Counted from the stretch's first letter, positions 45,691-53,978 are shown. The stretch: DNA of 64,000 nucleotides from Egbenema bharatensis (GCF_048077055.1 NZ_CP182236.1:4960001-5024000), one strand, 5' to 3'. Numbers and translations are program-made. Notes: generated by a model not told the origin, from the letters alone.

Positions 45691-46371
45691 TTATCCGTAG
45701 GGGGTTGCCACTTGGGAGGGGCGATCGGGTTCCTCTAGTAGGGGTTCATACCAGGTTTGCCGATAGATCAGCTCCAGTTCTGTGCCAACCTCAGAGAAGT
45801 AATCAACCTGCCGAGCCTGAAGCGTGACCAGGACACGGAAAATCAGGAGTGCCATGATGGCGACAATCATTCCAGCAGCAGTGGTAATCAGGGCTTCCCC
45901 GATCCCAGAGGCGGCCTGAGTGGCTTGCTCGGTGGTGCCCCCTCCACCAATGTTTAAACTGCTAAAGGTGACAATCAACCCCGTTACCGTGCCCAGTAAT
46001 CCCAGGAGCGGTGAAACGGCCACCGTAGTTTCCAGCAGCTTGTCTCCCTTCCGCATTTGCACAAACTCTCGATCGCCCGCCGCTTCCATGGCCAGGCGAA
46101 AGGTTTCAGGGGTGGGCTGTCTGAGCCGCAGGGGAGCCAGCAAAAATCGACCGATGGGTAATGTTTGAGCCTGTTCCGCAATCCCTCTGGCTTCATCCAG
46201 GTTATGGTGAGCGGCCGCCAGAACATCGTGTACAATCCGGTCTTCCTGGCTGAGAAGCTGATACCAGAACCAGGATCGTTCCAGGGCACAGGCGATCGTG
46301 GCAACAGAGAAGCCCAGAATCGGAATCATAACTGGGCCACCTCGGACGACTAAATCAAGCAAGTTAGACAT
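45691..46371 (-). CDS. exbB: MotA/TolQ/ExbB proton channel family protein
   Basis: A 226-residue membrane protein with three helices. The helix pair with the channel-lining residues is in TTVAVSPLLGLLGTVTGLIVTFSSL and ATQAASGIGEALITTAAGMIVAIMALLIFRVL; the first helix is GGPVMIPILGFSVATIACAL. With ExbD proteins it turns the proton gradient into mechanical work on a TonB- or Tol-like partner or another envelope machine. No tonB or receptor gene is beside it, so the partner is unknown. It is first in the three-gene operon. Confidence 0.92.
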   Translation of the reverse strand: MSNLLDLVVRGGPVMIPILGFSVATIACALERSWFWYQLLSQEDRIVHDVLAAAHHNLDEARGIAEQAQTLPIGRFLLAPLRLRQPTPETFRLAMEAAGDREFVQMRKGDKLLETTVAVSPLLGLLGTVTGLIVTFSSLNIGGGGTTEQATQAASGIGEALITTAAGMIVAIMALLIFRVLVTLQARQVDYFSEVGTELELIYRQTWYEPLLEEPDRPSQVATPYG

Positions 46372-46426
46372 CGTTAAATCAGGACTCCCAGTTCATCAGC
46401 AGGATTAATAGGGATTAAACCTCCAG

Positions 46427-46470
46427 CCTGCCAAAAGCGATCGTTCCAAAAGCGATCGTTTTCAGGCAGG
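46427..46470. repeat. Stem with two 15-bp HIP1-containing units before exbB
   Basis: CCAAAAGCGATCGTT occurs twice in a row (46431-46445, 46446-46460), and CCTGCC (46427-46432) pairs with GGCAGG (46465-46470). The element lies about 60 bp upstream of exbB. Confidence 0.7.
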
Positions 46471-46572
46471 GGTAAAGCTCAACCAAAAGCTCAATAGAAT
46501 ACAACCAACAGAATATAGGATCTCGTCGGTTCACTGGAAGTGTGCTGGAGACAAACCCACCTGATTTTTGTA

Positions 46573-46596
46573 AGGGCGCACTGCTGTGCACCCCTA
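46573..46596. repeat. Palindromic repeat, family B, copy 1
   Basis: GGGCGCACTGCTGTGCACCC, a near-perfect palindrome. Other copies are at 54229-54254, 58275-58299 and 59191-59214. It lies between ureA and exbB. Confidence 0.85.
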
Positions 46597-46636
46597 ACGG
46601 GTATGTTAGTTTGCCGCATCCCCCTTAACGAATGGT

Positions 46637-46939
46637 TTAACGAATTGGTTCATGTACCGTTACCAACTTCGTTCCATCCGGAAAAGTCGCTTCAACCTGA
46701 ACTTCGTGAATCATCTCAGGAATGCCTTCCATGACCTGATCGCGGGTTAACAGCGTTGTCCCGTAGGTCATCAACTCTGCAACGGATCGGCCTTCTCTTG
46801 CCCCTTCCAAAATGGCTGCTGAAATGTAGGCAACCGCCTCTGGATAATTTAGCTTCAGACCCTTTTCTTTACGCCGTTCAGCCAAAAGAGCAGCCGTAAA
46901 AATCAGCAGCTTATCTTTCTCTTGCGGGGATAGTTGCAT
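46637..46939 (-). CDS. ureA: Urease subunit gamma
   Basis: A 100-residue protein with the full UreA pattern: MQLSPQEKDKLLIFTAALLA, ERRKEKGLKLNYPEAVAYIS, DQVMEGIPEMIHEVQVEATF and the end VTVHEPIR. UreA is the small structural subunit of the nickel enzyme urease. The length is normal and the sequence shows no damage. No ureB, ureC or accessory gene lies in the window, so the urease genes are dispersed in this genome. ATG 46939 is chosen because it matches the family start and lies just past the tRNA gene; the frame is open through the tRNA. Confidence 0.95.
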   Translation of the reverse strand: MQLSPQEKDKLLIFTAALLAERRKEKGLKLNYPEAVAYISAAILEGAREGRSVAELMTYGTTLLTRDQVMEGIPEMIHEVQVEATFPDGTKLVTVHEPIR

Positions 46940-46953
46940 AGTGTTTTGTTTAA

Positions 46954-47025
46954 CTGGGGTGCTAGGATTCGAACCTAGGAATGGCGGGACCAAAACCCGC
47001 TGCCTTACCGCTTGGCGACACCCCA
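46954..47025 (-). tRNA. tRNA-Gln (anticodon UUG)
   Basis: A 72-nt tRNA reads from 47025 down. The acceptor strands are TGGGGTG and CACCCCA with G as the discriminator base, as in bacterial tRNA-Gln. The anticodon stem is GCGGG/CCCGC around the loop TTTTGGT (anticodon TTG), and the T arm is CCTAGGTTCGAATCCTAGC-like with a perfect stem. No CCA is encoded. It is 14 bp upstream of ureA in the same direction and may share a transcript. Confidence 0.97.
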
Positions 47026-47041
47026 TCGCATCAGCCTTAAT

Positions 47042-47072
47042 ATCTTAGCAGTTGAAATACGATTAGTGTCAA
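47042..47072 (-). promoter_or_regulatory. Probable tRNA-Gln promoter
   Basis: On the minus strand, TTGACA (47067-47072) and TAAGAT (47042-47047) are separated by 19 bp and lie just ahead of the tRNA 5' end (47025). The -35 box is perfect; the spacing is long. Nothing else is recognised in the gap 47073-47341. Confidence 0.5.
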
Positions 47073-47341
47073 GATTTTTTTCGAGATTCTGCCAAATTTT
47101 TTTGGCGATCGATAAAACCGTGTCGGCAAGGGCAATCGAGGGAAATGATCGGGCGATCCAGGCTCGTTCAAACAGGGGTTCTGGAAGCCAGGGCTTATCC
47201 TTCTTCAGAACGGACTCGATCGGTGGCGGTCAATCGTTCCAGGGTGGAGGACTTCGCCAACTTTTCTAATGCAAAGAGCGCAGGAGACTCCCCACGCTCT
47301 AGTCGTCAAACATCATCGTTCTGGTGTGCTCAGAATTGGGC

Positions 47342-48439
47342 TCATTGGGGCAGGAGGAGGGTGATCAGAGCCAGCAGAGTGCCGATCAGGTAAAAGCGGG
47401 AAACAACCTGCGTTTCTGACCATCCCACCAGCTCAAAGTGATGGTGCAGTGGAGCCATTTTAAACAGACGCTTGCCAATGCCTCGATCGTCTTTTGTTGC
47501 CTTGTAATAGCCAACCTGAGCCAAGACTGAAAGCGATTCTGCCAGGAAAATGCCGCTTAGAATCAACAGTCCAAACAGGGAGTGACTGAGAATGGCTACT
47601 GCTGCCAGGGCTGCTCCCAGGGACAGAGAACCCGTGTCGCCCATGAAAACTCGGGCTGGATTGTGGTTGTGGGCTAAAAATCCCAGACACCCACCTGCCA
47701 TGCAGGTTGAGAAGATTGCCAGTTCAGGAGAAGTCGGCACAATCAGGGCTGCCAGTCCCAGAAGGGCGATCGCCCCTGTTCCTGCGGCCAGTCCATCCAG
47801 TCCATCAGTCAGGTTCGTAGCGTTGCTTTCTGCCACTACTGCAAAGCCTGCCAACACCCAAAACAATCCTCCCAGGGGCAAAGCGAGTCCGAGGGGGAGA
47901 GCCAGGGTGGTCAGATCAGCCGATTGGGTGGAAGCCAGCCAGAAGCAGAACATTGAAGCAAAGGCAATCTGAAGCCCCAACTTCATTCGAGGAGAAATTC
48001 CTTTATTGGATTTTTTACGCAAAATTTGCCAATCATCCAGCCAGCCGATCGCACCGTAGGCCAGGGTCAGGGCAGATACCGCCAAAACGCTGGGCGCAAA
48101 CCCAGACCAGACGATCGCCAGCACCACTGCTGTGGGCACAAAGAAGATCCCCCCCATCGTTGGCGTTCCCGCCTTCTTATAGTGGGCTTGGGGCCCTTCC
48201 TGACGAATCACCTGCCCGGCCTTCAACGCGCGCAGCATGGGGACAACCCAGTACCCTAGACCGGCAGTTGCCAGAAAAGAGACAACGAACGGTAGGGTCA
48301 GACTGACTCCCGATAGGAGCGATCGTCCAGCGAACCAGTCCAGAATCAGTGCCGCTATGCTCAGACCTGTACCCAGGGCGATAAATAACTGATTTCCTGT
48401 AAGCCCTAACTGCTTATCAGGGATTAACTTTGCATCCAC
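47342..48439 (-). CDS. mraY: Phospho-N-acetylmuramoyl-pentapeptide-transferase
   Basis: MraY attaches UDP-MurNAc-pentapeptide to undecaprenyl phosphate to make lipid I in peptidoglycan synthesis, in the inner membrane. The 365 residues have about ten helices and the family motifs: GAIGWLDDWQILRKKSNKGISPRMKL, NATNLTDGLDGLAAGT, FMGDTGSLSLGAALA and MAPLHHHFELVGWSETQVVSRFY. The catalytic Asp residues (DDWQ, NLTDGLDG, GDTGS) are all there. It is a lone gene rather than part of a mur cluster, as usual in cyanobacteria. Confidence 0.95.
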   Translation of the reverse strand: MDAKLIPDKQLGLTGNQLFIALGTGLSIAALILDWFAGRSLLSGVSLTLPFVVSFLATAGLGYWVVPMLRALKAGQVIRQEGPQAHYKKAGTPTMGGIFFVPTAVVLAIVWSGFAPSVLAVSALTLAYGAIGWLDDWQILRKKSNKGISPRMKLGLQIAFASMFCFWLASTQSADLTTLALPLGLALPLGGLFWVLAGFAVVAESNATNLTDGLDGLAAGTGAIALLGLAALIVPTSPELAIFSTCMAGGCLGFLAHNHNPARVFMGDTGSLSLGAALAAVAILSHSLFGLLILSGIFLAESLSVLAQVGYYKATKDDRGIGKRLFKMAPLHHHFELVGWSETQVVSRFYLIGTLLALITLLLPQ

Positions 48440-48582
48440 AACTTACATCACTCCACACCACAATTTTGCCAAGGAACATTCTTCCCAAGATTTTGTTCTC
48501 TAGAAACGCGCTCCTCAGAACATCTAGTTCGTCAAATAGCGACATTTCTTCACACCTCAACACTTCCACACTATAGAGAAGA

Positions 48583-48822
48583 TCAATCGTCTAAATCAAG
48601 GGAATCATCATCGTCATCGTCTATATCAAACGAATTGTCATCGCCTGACATCAGTTCAGTGATCTCCTGATCATCATCGGTTGAAAGCTCTAATTCACTG
48701 ACCTCACGGGATAAGAGCCGACCGGTACCCTCTAACCAATCCAGGATCGATGCATCTTGCTGCATTGGAATGACGGAAGCATGCTGCTTGCGAGGTTGTT
48801 GATGTAGCGCAGGATTACGCAT
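48583..48822 (-). CDS. DUF3134 family protein
   Basis: A 79-residue cyanobacterial protein: RNPALHQQPRKQHASVIPMQ, then ILDWLEGTGRLLSREVSE, then a long acidic tail of Asp, Glu and Ser (DDDDDDSLDLDD). The acidic tail may bind cations or a basic partner, but no function is known. It is a lone gene. Confidence 0.85.
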   Translation of the reverse strand: MRNPALHQQPRKQHASVIPMQQDASILDWLEGTGRLLSREVSELELSTDDDQEITELMSGDDNSFDIDDDDDDSLDLDD

Positions 48823-49096
48823 ATGTTCAACTGATCTACTTTCTTATAGTTTGGGTTTACATTTACTACGATGCGAAAACGCTCTAGCCTACTTAGAGTC
48901 AACCTTTGGGCAATACCACCAGTCAACTAACACTGGATAGTAGTAGCCTGAAAATGAGTAGATGTCAAGAGTTCTTTAGATCTTGCGAATCTTCCTAACT
49001 GTCGCCAAGTGTATTGGCAAATTCTAGTCATGAACCTCAAGATCTATTACAAGATGTTGACTCTCAAATATTAGTTTAGGGCGGAGGTGAGCAAAA

Positions 49097-49684
49097 ATGC
49101 TGGGTAAATCCACATTATTAGAAATGATTCAGGGAAAAAATCGAGGAATTCTCACTGATGACTCGCAACGACAGGCCATTGCAGCGGCGATCGCGCAATT
49201 GGAAGATCGCAACCCAACCCCGCGTCCCCTAGAAGCCCCTGGAAAGTTAAATGGCAATTGGCGACTGCTTTACACGACTAGCCAGGAATTACTACAGATC
49301 GATCGCTTCCCATTCCTGAAACTGGGGCAAATTTATCAGTACGTTCAGGTGGAGAAGAGCAAAATTTACAATGTGGCGGAGGTTTCCGGGATTCCCTACC
49401 TGGAGGGCATTGTCAGTGTGGCAGCCCAGTTTGAACCCGTTTCCGAGCGTCGGGTCAAGGTGATTTTCCAGCGGGGTATTGTCGGACTCCAGCGGTTGAT
49501 TAATTACCGTTCCGTCAGCCACTTCATCCAGGAAATTGAGGCAGGGCAGAAATTTAAGGCGATCGACTTTAATATTACGAACCGGGAGCAGAAGGGCTGG
49601 CTGGATATCACCTATCTGGATGATGACCTGCGGATTGGGCGGGGGAATGAGGGGAATCTCTTTGTGTTGACAAAGGCGGAGTAG
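49097..49684 (+). CDS. PAP/fibrillin family protein
   Basis: A 195-residue plastid-lipid-associated/fibrillin protein, a lipocalin-like fold linked to lipid globules, thylakoid edges and protection of photosystems under light stress. The family segments are LNGNWRLLYTTSQELL near residues 54-69, VAQF-like VAAQFEPVSERRVKVIFQR and the end GWLDITYLDDDLRIGRGNEGNLFVLTK, which is the hallmark. The ribosome site GGAGGTGA precedes ATG 49097. It is a lone gene. Confidence 0.93.
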   Translation: MLGKSTLLEMIQGKNRGILTDDSQRQAIAAAIAQLEDRNPTPRPLEAPGKLNGNWRLLYTTSQELLQIDRFPFLKLGQIYQYVQVEKSKIYNVAEVSGIPYLEGIVSVAAQFEPVSERRVKVIFQRGIVGLQRLINYRSVSHFIQEIEAGQKFKAIDFNITNREQKGWLDITYLDDDLRIGRGNEGNLFVLTKAE

Positions 49685-49759
49685 GGAGATTTTGGATTTG
49701 CGATCGATTTTTCTACAGTGAGGGTGGGGGGATCGATCTGTTGCTTCACGTTACCGTAT

Positions 49760-49924
49760 TCAAACTATACTGTGGCTGTCAGATCGAGCAGCGTCGACAA
49801 GAGATTGTATTTGATGCACAGCAGGCGATCGAAACATTTCGCTTAGGACAAACTCAGTCCCTAGTCCGTTGATGAGATCATCACAGAACTGTATCAGTTC
49901 AGCGGTCTTGATGAGCGGCTGCAT
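49760..49924 (-). CDS. Doubtful small ORF after brnA
   Basis: A 54-codon frame (QPLIKTAELIQFCDDLINGL to DAARSDSHSIV) overlaps the last codons of brnA by 26 bp. Its amphipathic pattern looks protein-like, but no family is recognised and no ribosome site is clear. It may be a third gene of the toxin-antitoxin operon or chance. Confidence 0.25.
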   Translation of the reverse strand: MQPLIKTAELIQFCDDLINGLGTEFVLSEMFRSPAVHQIQSLVDAARSDSHSIV

Positions 49925-50177
49925 AGATTCTGAGAGCTGCATTGATTCGGTCTTGATAAGCTTCTCCCTGAGCTTTAAACCATTCCAAGACCTCTGCATC
50001 AACCTTCAAGGTGACAGAGACTTGATGCTGAGAGGATTTTGGTATTCTTAGCTGTGCGGTGGCAAAGAAAGAGTCATCCAATGGCGGAATATCAGAGGTA
50101 TCGATGTCCTCATCCGTCATGGCATCAACCCTTTCCCAATCGGTTTCGGAGAAATTGTTCGTATTGGCGGTGCTCAT
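49899..50177 (-). CDS. brnA: BrnA-family antitoxin
   Basis: A 92-residue ribbon-helix-helix antitoxin. The N-terminal toxin-binding part is SETDWERVDAMTDEDIDTSDIPPLDDSFF, and the DNA-binding RHH part is VSVTLKVDAEVLEWFKAQGEAYQDRINAALRIYAA. It neutralises BrnT and represses the operon. The start overlaps the end of brnT by 53 bp, as is normal for this pair. Confidence 0.9.
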   Translation of the reverse strand: MSTANTNNFSETDWERVDAMTDEDIDTSDIPPLDDSFFATAQLRIPKSSQHQVSVTLKVDAEVLEWFKAQGEAYQDRINAALRIYAAAHQDR

Positions 50178-50418
50178 GTTTTAATGCCTTTCGCAGAGAA
50201 ATAACTCGGATTGTGTTTTCATCAGGTTCAGTGAAGACTACTGTAACAACTCGATCGCGCAGTACACCGATTCCAACCCAACGGTCTTCTCCATAGTCCT
50301 CTCGATCGTCTAAATTAATCACCATCGGAAATTCAAAGATTTCCCAGGCATCTACGAAACTGAAGCCATGCTTGCGAATGTTAAGCTGGTTCTTCCTTTC
50401 ATCCCACTCAAAGCGCAT
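50125..50418 (-). CDS. brnT: BrnT-family toxin
   Basis: A 97-residue RelE-like ribonuclease toxin. The motifs FEWDERKNQLNIRKHGFSFVDA, DREDYGEDRWVGIGVL and VVFTEPDENTIRVISLRKAL are those of BrnT. The gene comes first in the pair, with brnA overlapping its end. No other accessory gene is next to it, so it is a stand-alone module in a housekeeping region. Confidence 0.92.
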   Translation of the reverse strand: MRFEWDERKNQLNIRKHGFSFVDAWEIFEFPMVINLDDREDYGEDRWVGIGVLRDRVVTVVFTEPDENTIRVISLRKALKHEHRQYEQFLRNRLGKG

Positions 50419-50536
50419 TGGGTATTCTACTGGTTAGTCTAGATCAACGTGCCCAGAATGAGAGGGCGATCGATCGTCTTTCGCTATAGGCGATCGGTTC
50501 TTCTGCAGTGAAGGTGAGGCGATCGACTTTCACCCA

Positions 50537-50660
50537 GATGCCCCATCACCCATCACCCATCACCCATTACCCACTCCCCGGTTATCTCGGTAGACAAACG
50601 GTAGACAAAACGCCTGATTTAGTCCATCCTGTCAGGCAAGATGCCTGCGCTACGAAAATT
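50537..50660. repeat. CATCACC tandem repeats and short family A core
   Basis: Five or six units of the heptamer CATCACC (50544-50578) are followed at 50626-50656 by GTCAGGCAAGATGCCTGCG, the short core of the family A repeats. Both sit upstream of the nuclease gene. Confidence 0.75.
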
Positions 50661-50680
50661 ATTTTCCATTCACCTCTCCC

Positions 50681-51478
50681 ATGCTTCATCTTTCTCAAGG
50701 ACAGCTCAACCTGCTGCAAACCTGTCCCCGTAAATTTCAGCATATTTATATTGAGCAACTGGGATTTCCGATCGCCCCTGACCACCAGGATCGGCTCAAC
50801 TGGGGGCAACAGTTTCACCTGTTAATGCAGCAGCGGGAATTGGGACTGCCGATCGATCGCATTTCAGCCCCCCTGCATCAAACCGTAGAGTCCTTCGTTC
50901 AGGCGGCCCCAGAGGTATTTCACACCCCTCCAGACACACGCCAGAGTGAACATCGTCGTTCCCTGGAGTTTCAGGGCTACCTGCTCACCGTGATTTATGA
51001 TCTGCTGGTCATGGACGATCGCCAGGCACAAATTCTGGACTGGAAAACCTACCCTCGCCCGCAGCAGTCAAGCTGGCTGAAACAAAACTGGCAAACGCGG
51101 CTGTATCCCTTCGTCCTGGCGGAAACCAGTGAGTACGACCCTGACCAAATTTCCATGACCTACTGGTTCATTCAAAACCAAGCTGCTCCAGGCATCCCTG
51201 AGCCAAACCAATCCGATCGCCCCTGCCAACCTGAATCCATCACCTATTCCTACAGTCACCAGCAGCACCAGCAAACTCACCAGGAGCTAACCCGCCTGCT
51301 CACCCAGCTCACCCATTGGCTCGATCGCTACCAGCAGGGAGAACCCTTCCCCCAGGCTCCCACCTCCAGCCCCCACTGTGACACCTGCACCTTCACCATT
51401 CGCTGCCAACGCACGAGTTGGATTCCTCCCCAACGCCTTCCCGACTTCACCACGATCGAAGAAGTCCGCTTTGGATGA
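50681..51478 (+). CDS. PD-(D/E)XK nuclease family protein (RecB/Cas4-like)
   Basis: A 265-residue protein of the RecB-type exonuclease fold. The catalytic core is seen in SLEFQGYLLTVIYDLLVMDD and IDWK-like QILDWKTYPRPQQ. One Cys near the start (LLQTCPRKFQHIYIEQLG) and three at the end (SPHCDTCTFTIRC) match the four-Cys iron-sulfur clamp of AddB/Cas4-like proteins. No cas or addAB genes are near, so it is not part of a CRISPR system here; homologues occur as single genes in many cyanobacteria. A role in DNA repair is likely but unproved. Confidence 0.8.
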   Translation: MLHLSQGQLNLLQTCPRKFQHIYIEQLGFPIAPDHQDRLNWGQQFHLLMQQRELGLPIDRISAPLHQTVESFVQAAPEVFHTPPDTRQSEHRRSLEFQGYLLTVIYDLLVMDDRQAQILDWKTYPRPQQSSWLKQNWQTRLYPFVLAETSEYDPDQISMTYWFIQNQAAPGIPEPNQSDRPCQPESITYSYSHQQHQQTHQELTRLLTQLTHWLDRYQQGEPFPQAPTSSPHCDTCTFTIRCQRTSWIPPQRLPDFTTIEEVRFG

Positions 51479-51553
51479 AATAGGGGTATAGCGAATCCTC
51501 CTATTGGGGGGATGGACTCAGGTTGTACAACTCTCACGAAGACTTGGCGCGCC

Positions 51554-51838
51554 CTACTCCGTTGTTCCTTCCCCAAACCATAGGAGCTTGATCGCCATCA
51601 CTGTAAACCCGATCGCTGCGATCGTTTTCACCCAATGGGTGGGCAATACCTGAGACACACCCTCACCCAAAATTACCCCCAGGAAGCTGGCCAGTAACAG
51701 AGCGGCTGAAGTTCCCAGAAAAATCGCCCGTAAAGATTTGCCACTGCCACTCAGGGCGATCGTTGCCAACTGACTTTTATCGCCCAACTCTGACAGAAAT
51801 ACCGTTGCAAAACTCAATCCCACCAAATGCCAATCCAT
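51554..51838 (-). CDS. GDT1/TMEM165-family transporter half (second gene)
   Basis: A 94-residue protein with three helices and the ion-binding motif SELGDKSQLATIAL. It is half of the usual six-helix GDT1 unit, whose cyanobacterial member Mnx exports manganese from the cytoplasm to the lumen or periplasm. The upstream gene supplies the other half with its own ELGDKT motif. ATG 51838 is chosen because the open frame before it overlaps the previous gene. The two genes probably make a heterodimer. Confidence 0.85.
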   Translation of the reverse strand: MDWHLVGLSFATVFLSELGDKSQLATIALSGSGKSLRAIFLGTSAALLLASFLGVILGEGVSQVLPTHWVKTIAAIGFTVMAIKLLWFGEGTTE

Positions 51839-51858
51839 TGTGTCCTTACCTTTTTCCT

Positions 51859-52344
51859 TTAAGCCTGCACGACATCCCAAACCAGCATGAGCGATACAAC
51901 CAACAGCAGCACCGCCGTCGCAACTTCCAACGTTCGTGGAGAGACTCGCTTCGACAACCAGTGCCCCATCAAAACCCCCAGCAGGCTTGTAGCGACCAAT
52001 GCCATTCCTGCCCCAGCGAACACCAGCCAGGGTGAATCAGACTCCGCACTCATGAGCAGTGTTGTTACCTGAGTTTTATCGCCCAACTCTGCGAGAAAGA
52101 TGGTGACAAATGTAGAAAGGAAAATCCGAACTTCTCCAGTTAAGTTGACGGATTCAGTTGCATCAGCCTGGAATGGTGTATCCTCAGCAGGCGGGTTTTC
52201 AAGCTGCGCCTGGACGCACAACACCTCAGAGGGCGAATTGAATTGAGAGACAGTTTCAGGGGAAGGGCTGGGATTGTCAGCTGGATCGTGTGCCAACGGC
52301 AGGGGAGATGGGAAAGTGACAGAGGATGGTTTCACAGAGGTCAA
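51859..52344 (-). CDS. GDT1/TMEM165-family transporter half (first gene)
   Basis: A 161-residue protein. About 70 N-terminal residues are a Pro/Ser/Glu-rich cytoplasmic leader, then three helices with the motif LAELGDKTQVTTLLM and the end VATAVLLLVVSLMLVWDVVQA. It is the first of two adjacent GDT1 halves, separated by 20 bp from the second. In homologues the two halves are often fused. The substrate is likely Mn2+ or Ca2+ by family. No manganese riboswitch is visible in the 325-bp gap upstream. Confidence 0.85.
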   Translation of the reverse strand: MTSVKPSSVTFPSPLPLAHDPADNPSPSPETVSQFNSPSEVLCVQAQLENPPAEDTPFQADATESVNLTGEVRIFLSTFVTIFLAELGDKTQVTTLLMSAESDSPWLVFAGAGMALVATSLLGVLMGHWLSKRVSPRTLEVATAVLLLVVSLMLVWDVVQA

Positions 52345-52669
52345 TTTACAGATGGTGATTTCACATTCTTTTCATTTTCTCTGACTTTTTTCTGAAACGC
52401 AAGTCATTTGGATCAGCTTAAACCAGATCATGAATGATTCTGGCTCAAAATCTGCTCCAGCCAGCAGCCATTCTTCAATGTCTCGTTTTGAATGAGAAAA
52501 GTTCAGAGGGGCAGGATTTGTCCAAAATGCAAAAGGGTGAATCAAATCAGCAATGAGATACTCCTCTGGTATAGTTGCTTATCTACAATTCGGTAGATTA
52601 GGATAAACTTTGAAATTCCTGTTTTTTAAGGAATTTTGATTAAAACCTGAAGAAAAAGGACTAAGAGCA
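52345..52669. other. Divergent promoter region
   Basis: No gene or known RNA is seen between the GDT1 gene and the secreted protein gene. It is AT-rich (about 52560-52640) ahead of the plus-strand gene, as expected for a promoter. I see no yybP-ykoY-type structure. Confidence 0.4.
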
Positions 52670-53212
52670 ATGTCTTTTCATATAAAAGCACTAGCAGGTA
52701 CCGCCTTAATCGCCGCTCTGGGTCTAGGATTTGCTCAATCTGCCCCTGCATCTACCTTGCCTCAAACAGGTGATTCGCTGATCAGCCAAACGCCTGTGGA
52801 AGGGGAAACACCCGTGCAAGCCCCAGCAGAGGGTGTAACCCGTGTTCCCGCTAGAGTAATAAGAGTATTTGGTAATGACTATGCTCAGGTTGAACTCCTT
52901 TCCACAGGAGAGTCCCGCCCGATCGAATTTCGGTATTTAGGAGATACTCGTCGCATTATTCCCGGCACCTATCTCATCATTGATTACGAAGCCAATGAAG
53001 TGGTGGGCACTGAAATTGTCACTGAAGATGAAGCAAATCAGCTATTGGTCGAGCTAGAAACGACTCAAACCGCTGAAACGCAGGTAGAGCAGCAACAGGT
53101 CGAACAGCAACCCGCTCCGACCGCACCCCCTGCCACGCAACCTGCACCCACTGCACCCCCTGCCACTCAGCAGCAACCTGCACCCACCCAACCCGTTCCG
53201 GCTTTGTGGTAA
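52670..53212 (+). CDS. Secreted Pro/Gln-rich hypothetical protein
   Basis: A 180-residue protein with a clear signal peptide (ALAGTALIAALGLGFAQSAPAS, cleavage near residue 28). The middle (residues about 60-120) is a small beta-rich domain: RVPARVIRVFGNDYAQVELL, IEFRYLGDTRRIIPGTYLII. The C-terminal 50 residues are low-complexity PAPTAPPATQ-type repeats likely to be disordered or surface-exposed. The function is unknown. The motif ARVIRVFGNDYAQVEL and the length are seen in small exported cyanobacterial proteins. Confidence 0.65.
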   Translation: MSFHIKALAGTALIAALGLGFAQSAPASTLPQTGDSLISQTPVEGETPVQAPAEGVTRVPARVIRVFGNDYAQVELLSTGESRPIEFRYLGDTRRIIPGTYLIIDYEANEVVGTEIVTEDEANQLLVELETTQTAETQVEQQQVEQQPAPTAPPATQPAPTAPPATQQQPAPTQPVPALW

Positions 53213-53297
53213 GTCACCCTTTCATCCAATTCCTGTAAATGAATCATTTCCTCCCTGTTGCTTCGGCAATGGGGATTTTTATGGCAGGGTATTGAAT

Positions 53298-53978
53298 CTA
53301 CGCAGAGCCAAACCGATAGCCCTTACCGTAGACACTGTGGATCAGGGTGGGTTCCCCCTTCGCCTCCACCTTACGCCGCAACAGCCGGACATGCGCTGCC
53401 AAAACATTACTGCCGGGTTTTTCACCCTCCCCCCAAACCTGCTGATGAATTTGGTCATGGGTCAAAAGTTGATTGGGATGGCGCATAAAGTAGGCGAGCA
53501 ACTGAGTTTCTTTCTCCGATAGCTCGATCGCCCGGTTTTGTCGATAGGCAACTTGATTGTCCATATCCAGTGCTAGATCAGCAACTTGCAAACGTTGGGA
53601 AGGGGTAGATTCCAGCGTAGGCGGACGACGCAGCAAAGCCCGGACTCGGGCCAATAGTTCTCGCAGCTCAAAGGGTTTGACGAGGTAATCATCGGCTCCG
53701 GCATCCAACCCATCGACCCGATCGTCTAAGGTATCCTTTGCAGTCAAAAATAAAACAGGGGTTTGATCACCCCGCGATCGAAGCTGCTGGCAGATTTCTA
53801 ACCCAGTTTTATGCGGCAACATCCAGTCTAAAATCAACAAATCATAGGTCTGCTCGATCGCCAACCGACTCCCCTCATCCCCACTGTGGGCCACATCAAC
53901 CCGGTAGCCTTCGCGGTTCAAAATTCGGCTCAGGGGTTCTGTGAGTTCCCGTTCGTCATCTACCAGCAAAATATTCAT
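53298..53978 (-). CDS. OmpR-family response regulator
   Basis: A 226-residue two-domain regulator. The receiver has the acidic pocket DDERELTEPL, the phospho-accepting Asp51 (DLLILDWMLPHKTGLEI), the Thr in LFLTAKDTLDDRVDGL and Lys in DDYLVKPFEL. The winged helix DNA-binding part is IELSEKETQLLAYFMRHPNQLLTHDQIHQQVW, VRLLRRKVEAKG, THSVYGKGYRF-like. ATG 53978 is chosen; the frame extends to 54050 through a 21-bp tandem repeat encoding LKLDPLKLDP. No histidine kinase is adjacent, so its partner is elsewhere. Confidence 0.9.
   Translation of the reverse strand: MNILLVDDERELTEPLSRILNREGYRVDVAHSGDEGSRLAIEQTYDLLILDWMLPHKTGLEICQQLRSRGDQTPVLFLTAKDTLDDRVDGLDAGADDYLVKPFELRELLARVRALLRRPPTLESTPSQRLQVADLALDMDNQVAYRQNRAIELSEKETQLLAYFMRHPNQLLTHDQIHQQVWGEGEKPGSNVLAAHVRLLRRKVEAKGEPTLIHSVYGKGYRFGSA

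Noticed and set aside
50681..51478. Cas4 of a CRISPR system
   Set aside because: No repeats or cas genes are near, and the protein fits stand-alone RecB-like nucleases.
52345..52669. Manganese riboswitch before the GDT1 genes
   Set aside because: No yybP-ykoY-like conserved loops could be found on the minus strand.
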